29,313 bases of DNA, taken from DASUAL01 sp050733055. GTDB taxonomy: Bacteria > Gemmatimonadota > Gemmatimonadetes > Gemmatimonadales > GWC2-71-9. Both the position numbers and the translations under genes were made by a program. Under the pieces are notes generated by a model. It had not been told where the DNA came from. It saw only the letters and a list, made by a program, of their open reading frames with translations, and did no database searches. Below are positions 25,210-29,313 of the stretch, piece by piece; within the stretch, counting starts at the first letter, position 1, and every line of letters begins with the position of its first letter. The stretch covers positions 1 through 29,313 of the forward strand of contig JBOHSI010000147.1 of the NCBI GenBank assembly GCA_050733055.1. The letters are read 5' to 3'.

Positions 25210-26143
25210 GGTCCTGGTCACGGGTGGGGCCGGGTTCATCGGGTCCCATGTGGCGGAGACCTATTTGGCGGCCGGCAACGAAGTGACCGTCCTCGACGAC
25301 CTCTCCAGCGGCCGGCGCGAATCCGTCCCGACGGGCGCGCGGTTCGTGCAGGCCGACGTCCGCTCGCCCGAGGCGCGGCAGCTGGTTGCCCGAGGCGGCT
25401 TCGCGGTGCTCAACCACCACGCCGCCCAGATCGACGTGCGTCGCTCGGTGGCGGACCCCGTATTCGACGCTCAAGTCAACCTCATCGGTCTCCTGAACCT
25501 ACTGGAGGGGGCGCGGGCGGGCGGCGTGCGTCGCGTGGTCCTCGCGTCCTCGGGCGGGACCGTCTACGGCGAAGGCCTCAGCCTCCCGATCCCCGAGACC
25601 GCGCCCAAGCTCCCGGCCTCGCCCTACGGCACCGCGAAGCTCGCATCGGAGTATTACCTCGCGACCTTCGCCCTGGTGTACGGGATGGAGACCGTCGCGC
25701 TGCGCTACAGTAACGTGTACGGCCCGCGCCAGGACTCGCACGGAGAGGCCGGCGTGGTAGCGATCTTCACGGGTCGAGTGCTCGAAGGCGAGCCGCTCAC
25801 GGTGTACGGGGACGGGGAGCAGACCAGGGACATGGTCTACGTGAGTGACGTTGCGGAGGCGAACCTCGTGGCCAGCGAGCGGTCGCTCCCGCCGCTCGTC
25901 GATCTCGATGCCCGTGCCTTCAACATCGCCACGGCAACGGAGACGTCTGTGAATGCGCTCGCCGGCGCGATCGCCGCCGCCGCGGGCCGCGCGCCGCAGA
26001 TCCGGCACGCCCCGGAACGGCCCGGAGACTTGCGGCGCAACGCCTTGGCCGTGGACAAGGCGGTGCGCTCGCTCGGGTGGCGACCGCGCACCACGCTGGC
26101 CGACGGTCTGCTCCTCACCCTGCGCGCATTCGCGGAGGACTAA
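25199..26143 (+). CDS. NAD-dependent epimerase/dehydratase, UDP-glucose 4-epimerase-like
   Basis: This 314-residue extended SDR has the NAD motif TGGAGFIGSHVAE at 8-20, the DDLSSGRRE segment at 33-41, and the catalytic Tyr143/Lys147 in SPYGTAKLASEYY. NHHAAQIDVRRSVADP, SSGGTVYGE and RYSNVYGPRQDSHGEAG are typical of short GalE-like UDP-hexose 4-epimerases. It is separate from the sugar cassette at 1200-8454, so it may serve lipopolysaccharide or general galactose supply. It starts at an ATG inside the hemA 3' end and stops 2 nt before the tolQ GTG. Sugar specificity (Glc/Gal, GlcNAc/GalNAc or uronic acids) cannot be decided by eye. Confidence 0.82.
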   Translation: MTGRVLVTGGAGFIGSHVAETYLAAGNEVTVLDDLSSGRRESVPTGARFVQADVRSPEARQLVARGGFAVLNHHAAQIDVRRSVADPVFDAQVNLIGLLNLLEGARAGGVRRVVLASSGGTVYGEGLSLPIPETAPKLPASPYGTAKLASEYYLATFALVYGMETVALRYSNVYGPRQDSHGEAGVVAIFTGRVLEGEPLTVYGDGEQTRDMVYVSDVAEANLVASERSLPPLVDLDARAFNIATATETSVNALAGAIAAAAGRAPQIRHAPERPGDLRRNALAVDKAVRSLGWRPRTTLADGLLLTLRAFAED

Positions 26144-26145
26144 GC

Positions 26146-26865
26146 GTGCTCCTGCAAGTCGGTGGGGCCCTGCCTACGACGCCCTGGGAACTCGTGCTCT
26201 TGTCGAGCCGCGAGACGAAGTTCGTCCTCGCGGTCCTGGTCGTCTTCTCGCTCGTCTCCTGGTACCTGATTTTCCTGAAGTGGTGGCAGTTCCGCAAGAC
26301 GCGGCGGCAGGCAGATCGGTTCATGGCCGAGATCGAACGTGCGGCCCGTCTCGAGGACGCCTACCACGCCGCCATGCGGTTGCCGCCGTCCCCCTACAAC
26401 CGGTTGCTGCGGGAAGGCATGCATTTCTTCTCGGAGCTCAAGCCCGGCAGCCTGAAGGGGAACGGGCCTGCGACTGAACCCCAGACCACGCTGACGACGA
26501 CCCAGCTCGAGGCCCTCCGCATGGTGCTGGCCAAGGAAGTGGCGGCGGAGCGCGACGCCGCGGCCCGGTTCATCCCCTGGCTCGCGACGTTCGGTTCGGT
26601 GAGCCCCCTCCTCGGCCTGCTCGGCACGGTGCTCGGGGTCATGGACGCCTTCATCGGGATCGCGCTGGGCGGTTCGGGCAACATCGCCGCGGTAGCGCCG
26701 GGTGTGGCCGAAGCGCTCGTCACGACGGTCGCGGGTCTCGCGGTGGCCGTGCCTTCGGTGATGGCCTACAACCTCTTCGTCAACCGGCTGGGGTTGTTCG
26801 CCGGTGAGCTCGAAGGGTTCGCGCAGGAGATCATCGGCACGATGGCGCGCGAAGGTAGGTTGTAA
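26146..26865 (+). CDS. tolQ: TolQ/ExbB/MotA-family proton-channel protein
   Basis: This 239-residue inner-membrane protein has three membrane segments at about 26-45, 144-166 and 187-210, the TolQ/ExbB topology. The conserved core GSVSPLLGLLGTVLGVMDAF at 150-169 and APGVAEALVTTVAGLAVAVPSV at 184-205 are present. TolQ forms the proton-driven stator around TolR. The GTG at 26146 has GGAGG at 26134-26138, seven bases upstream; the longer frame from 26077 reads back into the epimerase gene and has no such support. tolR follows immediately after the TAA. ExbB is possible in isolation, but tolB in the same run makes TolQ the better name. Confidence 0.93.
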   Translation: MLLQVGGALPTTPWELVLLSSRETKFVLAVLVVFSLVSWYLIFLKWWQFRKTRRQADRFMAEIERAARLEDAYHAAMRLPPSPYNRLLREGMHFFSELKPGSLKGNGPATEPQTTLTTTQLEALRMVLAKEVAAERDAAARFIPWLATFGSVSPLLGLLGTVLGVMDAFIGIALGGSGNIAAVAPGVAEALVTTVAGLAVAVPSVMAYNLFVNRLGLFAGELEGFAQEIIGTMAREGRL

Positions 26866-27306
26866 GTGGCGGGCCTACTCGGTGGGGGCGGGGGCCTGCG
26901 CGGGCACGGCGAGCTGCCACTGACCGCTGACATCAACGTCACCTCCCTGGTGGACGTGGCGTTCGTGCTGCTCATCATCTTCATGATCACCGCGCCCATC
27001 ATGCAGGGCGGAGTCGATGTGCGCCTGCCGCGAGCCGCGGCGCGTCCCCTCGACCCCAAGACGGGCAGCCTCATCGTGACCCTCGATCGGGACGGGCGGA
27101 TCTTCATCGACCAGGCGCCGCTCGGGTACGAAGACTTCCGGGCGACGTTCGGCGCGCTGGTGCGAACCAAACGGCCCAGTGGGGTGTACCTTCGGGCCGA
27201 CGGACGGGTGCCCTATGGGAGTGTGGTTCAAGTGCTTGCCGTGATGCGGGCGTCAGGCGTCAGCGACGTCGGCCTCGTGGCCGAGCCGGAGACGATCGAG
27301 CGGTGA
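26866..27306 (+). CDS. tolR: TolR/ExbD-family protein
   Basis: This 146-residue protein has a glycine-rich cytoplasmic start, one membrane segment at about 29-47 and a periplasmic domain. The core motif INVTSLVDVAFVLLIIFMI has the conserved Asp30 that takes part in proton translocation with TolQ. The periplasmic part contains TLDRDGRIFIDQ and VYLRADGRVPYGSVVQV, standard for ExbD/TolR. The GTG directly follows the tolQ TAA, and the end overlaps the tolA-like gene by a GTGA junction. TolQ-TolR energise TolA to maintain outer-membrane constriction and stability at division. Confidence 0.93.
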   Translation: MAGLLGGGGGLRGHGELPLTADINVTSLVDVAFVLLIIFMITAPIMQGGVDVRLPRAAARPLDPKTGSLIVTLDRDGRIFIDQAPLGYEDFRATFGALVRTKRPSGVYLRADGRVPYGSVVQVLAVMRASGVSDVGLVAEPETIER

Positions 27307-27983
27307 GACGCCGCCGGGCGCCAACGAGCGTCGGCCCGGGCCTCGCGGGGACGATCGTGGTGCATGCCCTCACGGGGCTGTTCCTTTTCGCCGCCGCGGC
27401 CGATGCCGGCAAGCCGCTGCCGCCGACCTACAAGGTGCGGCTCATCGCGGCGCCCGCGCCCACGGAGGAGCGGCGCCGCGCGCCTGAGGTGGTCGAGCGG
27501 CCGGCAGAGGAGAGACCGGCGCCGCTCAAGAAGCCGCTGCCCAAGAGCACCGTGTCCGAGGCTGCACCACCCAAGACAGCGGACGACACCAGGCGCGAGG
27601 CGGCGCCGCGCACCACGCCGAAAACCGCCCCGCTGCCCGGCGAGACGCCCTCAACCGGCAGCGACGCGGCGACGGTCAGCACCGAAGGGATCGAGTTCCC
27701 GTTCCCCGAGTATCTGCAGAACATCGTGGCGCAAGTCCTGCGGCGCTGGCAGCGACCGTTCCAGAGCACACCCCTTGAAGCGGAGGTGTCCTTCTTCGTG
27801 CATCGCGACGGGTCGGTGAGCGATCTCCAATTCATCAAGCGCTCGGGCAGCTTCTCGTTCGACCTGGAAGCCCAGGGAGCAGTCGAGGGAGCCGGGCGGT
27901 TCAAGGCCTTTGGATCGTTGCCCGAAGGATGGCCGGCGGACGTGCTGTTCGTGCGGTTCTACTTCTCGGGGAAGCGGCCGTGA
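27303..27983 (+). CDS. tolA: TolA/TonB-like protein
   Basis: This 226-residue protein has a basic N-terminus (MRRRRAP), a single hydrophobic anchor at about 12-33 containing His21, a Pro/Lys/Glu/Thr-rich periplasmic spacer at about 50-125 and a globular TonB/TolA C-terminal domain. In the latter, FPEYLQNIVAQVLRRW and LEAEVSFFVHRDGSVSDL are typical. Its place between tolR and tolB argues for the TolA role, linking the stator to Pal and TolB across the periplasm. It is much shorter than E. coli TolA and lacks the long helical domain, so in structure it is closer to TonB. GTGA overlaps join it to tolR and tolB. Confidence 0.82.
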   Translation: MRRRRAPTSVGPGLAGTIVVHALTGLFLFAAAADAGKPLPPTYKVRLIAAPAPTEERRRAPEVVERPAEERPAPLKKPLPKSTVSEAAPPKTADDTRREAAPRTTPKTAPLPGETPSTGSDAATVSTEGIEFPFPEYLQNIVAQVLRRWQRPFQSTPLEAEVSFFVHRDGSVSDLQFIKRSGSFSFDLEAQGAVEGAGRFKAFGSLPEGWPADVLFVRFYFSGKRP

Positions 27984-29313
27984 AGCGAGCGGCCACTAGA
28001 CCGTTAGCCGGTTGGACGGTTAGGGGTACGGTGCTGCTCTGCACAGCGCTAACCGTCTACCCGTCTGACCGCCTGACCGCCCAGGACACCTCTGCCATCG
28101 ACCGTGGCGTCCGCGTCGGAATCATCTACCGCCCCGGGGTGCGGCCCGGCCTCGCCGTGTTGCCGGCGCGCGGCGCGGGGCTGGATTCGGTGCGCGTCAT
28201 CGTGGCGCGGGACCTCGACTACAGCGACCGCTTCGAGCTGATCACGCTCCCGGCGGGCGACTCGGTCCGGATCAGCGTGCTGCGGACCGCGGCGCGCGCG
28301 ACCACGGGCGGGGAGCGCGCCGGGCGTGGCGGCGGCGCGACCGCCGATCTGAACTATCCGCTGTATCAAGCGCTCGGCGCCGACTTCGCGGTGGCCATCG
28401 CGCTCCTCAGTGACACGACGGTCGTCACGGTGCACGACGTCGCGGTGGGCGGCGTGCGCCGCGAGTTCCGCGCACGACTGCCGGCGCCCAAGGACCCGGG
28501 CTTCCGCCTGGTCGTGCACCGCCTCTCCGACCGGATTCTCGAAGCGACGCTCGGCGTCGCGGGGATCGCGGCGACGCGCATCCTGTTCGTGATGGACGGC
28601 AAGGTGTATGTGATCGATCAGGACGGCGCGGAGCGGAAGCTGGTCTCTTCGAGCGACCAGCAGGCGATGTCGCCCGCGTGGGCGCCGGACGGGCGGCGCT
28701 TCGGGTACATGGAGTTCCGAGCCGGGCACGGGCAGCTGTTCGTGCAGGACCTGGCGGCGGTTCAGCGCACGGCGGTCGTCACGACGGGGAAGGCGCTCGA
28801 CTTCACGCCCGCGTTCTCGCCGGACGGCAAGACGCTCGCGTTCAGCCGGGCGACCGAGGAGGGCACCGACATTTACATCGTCAACATCAAGGACAACTGC
28901 TGCCTGCAGCGCTTGACCGTAGGGCGTTTTTCAGACAACTTGTCACCGACCTACAGTCCCGACGGCCAGCGAGTCGCGTTCGTCTCGACGCGACCGGGGC
29001 TGCCGCAAGTGTATGCAATGGCGGCGGACGGGACGGACCAGCAGCTGTTCGCGCCGTTCGACTATGGCGTGACCGGTTCGTCCAACGCGCCGGACTGGTC
29101 ACCCGACGGACAGTCCGTCGCCTTCCACCGTGACGTGGGGGGCACGCTGCAAATCTTCGTCCTCGACGTGCGCACGCGCGCGGTGCGGCAGCTCAGCTCC
29201 TTGGGGCGAAACGAAGATCCAACCTGGGCGCCCGACAGCCGGCATTTGGCCTTCGTGTCGGATCGTTCGGGGTATCGGCAGCTCTGGATCATCGATTTAG
29301 AAACCGGCCGCAT
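27980..29313 (+). CDS. tolB: Tol-Pal system beta-propeller protein TolB, 3' end outside the window
   Basis: The frame is open from GTG 27980 to the end of the window, 444 codons without a stop. Residues 1-35 form a signal peptide (MKRAATRPLAGWTVR, then GTVLLCTALTVY, with cleavage likely near TAQ). An N-terminal TolB domain follows, with RDLDYSDRFELI at about 77-88. The later part has the WD40-like propeller repeats of TolB: PAWAPDGRRFGYM, PAFSPDGKTLAFSR, PTYSPDGQRVAFVS, PDWSPDGQSVAFHR and PTWAPDSRHLAFVS. TolB is periplasmic and binds Pal and outer-membrane proteins. The start overlaps the tolA-like gene by GTGA; a GTG at 28031 in frame would remove the basic n-region. The signal peptide is encoded by a palindromic repeat. 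Confidence 0.93.
   Translation, partial: MKRAATRPLAGWTVRGTVLLCTALTVYPSDRLTAQDTSAIDRGVRVGIIYRPGVRPGLAVLPARGAGLDSVRVIVARDLDYSDRFELITLPAGDSVRISVLRTAARATTGGERAGRGGGATADLNYPLYQALGADFAVAIALLSDTTVVTVHDVAVGGVRREFRARLPAPKDPGFRLVVHRLSDRILEATLGVAGIAATRILFVMDGKVYVIDQDGAERKLVSSSDQQAMSPAWAPDGRRFGYMEFRAGHGQLFVQDLAAVQRTAVVTTGKALDFTPAFSPDGKTLAFSRATEEGTDIYIVNIKDNCCLQRLTVGRFSDNLSPTYSPDGQRVAFVSTRPGLPQVYAMAADGTDQQLFAPFDYGVTGSSNAPDWSPDGQSVAFHRDVGGTLQIFVLDVRTRAVRQLSSLGRNEDPTWAPDSRHLAFVSDRSGYRQLWIIDLETGR
27991..28081 (+). repeat. Palindromic 8-mer repeat element inside the tolB signal-peptide codons
   Basis: Two 33-nt arms, 27991-28023 and 28049-28081, pair without gaps at 26 of 33 positions (23 Watson-Crick, 3 G-T), including a perfect 9-bp core GACGGTTAG/CTAACCGTC. 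The right arm is four degenerate 8-mers: CTAACCGT, CTACCCGT, CTGACCGC, CTGACCGC. The left arm, read on the - strand, is CTAACCGT, CCAACCGG, CTAACGGT, CTAGTGGC. The 25-nt middle holds a smaller GTGC/GCAC hairpin. The element begins 11 nt after the first base of the tolB start codon and ends at codon 34. It resembles REP-type palindromes, but its spread in the genome is unknown. Confidence 0.7.

Noticed and set aside
26077..26145. Upstream extension of tolQ
   Set aside because: It overlaps the epimerase in another frame, while GTG 26146 has GGAGG with good spacing and gives a normal N-terminus.

Overview
This is a gene-dense, GC-rich bacterial chromosome segment. Every convincing gene lies on the + strand, and almost no non-coding DNA is visible. 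Tol system genes, LPS/capsule-type nucleotide-sugar enzymes and BamD-like lipoproteins point to a diderm (Gram-negative-type) bacterium. The overall composition, heavy GTG start usage and gene mix are compatible with Gemmatimonadota or a similar high-GC diderm phylum, but no rRNA or other decisive marker is present, so this placement is an inference. No mobile element, tRNA, rRNA or CRISPR array was seen.

Layout: (1) 1-1199 holds the 3' end of carB and murB, overlapping out of frame. (2) 1200-8454 is a translationally coupled nucleotide-sugar cassette. A WbpD/E/B/A-like set should make UDP-2,3-diacetamido-2,3-dideoxy-glucuronic acid. UDP-glucose dehydrogenase, UDP-glucuronate decarboxylase and a UDP-glucuronate epimerase should make UDP-GlcA, UDP-Xyl and UDP-GalA. 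No glycosyltransferase, flippase or polymerase is in the window. (3) 8438-10919 has three consecutive TPR genes; the last is a BamD-like lipoprotein. (4) 10926-14757 has nadD and secA; SecA carries an extra four-cysteine insertion. (5) 14844-21266 is a housekeeping run: radC, bifunctional rel, uvrB, tsaE, tsaB and rimI. (6) 21287-23099 has a near-consensus sigma70 promoter, ssb and a secreted LysM protein. (7) 23139-26143 has a CcsA/HemX-type membrane protein, hemA and a GalE-type epimerase. (8) 26146-29313 is tolQ, tolR, a TolA/TonB-like gene and tolB, which runs off the end.

Genes are joined by overlaps throughout: ten junctions are 4-nt GTGA or ATGA overlaps. Only two gaps exceed 80 nt, 14758-14843 and 21267-21361. 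Of 28 genes whose start lies in the window, 15 are read from GTG.

The most interesting observations are: a 91-nt palindromic repeat built from degenerate 8-mers that encodes almost exactly the TolB signal peptide; a rimI gene with no canonical start codon, which could use ACG, a +1 frameshift from tsaB, or reflect an assembly error; the dual-coded carB/murB overlap; and the SecA four-cysteine insertion. I did not find a clearly novel multi-gene system.
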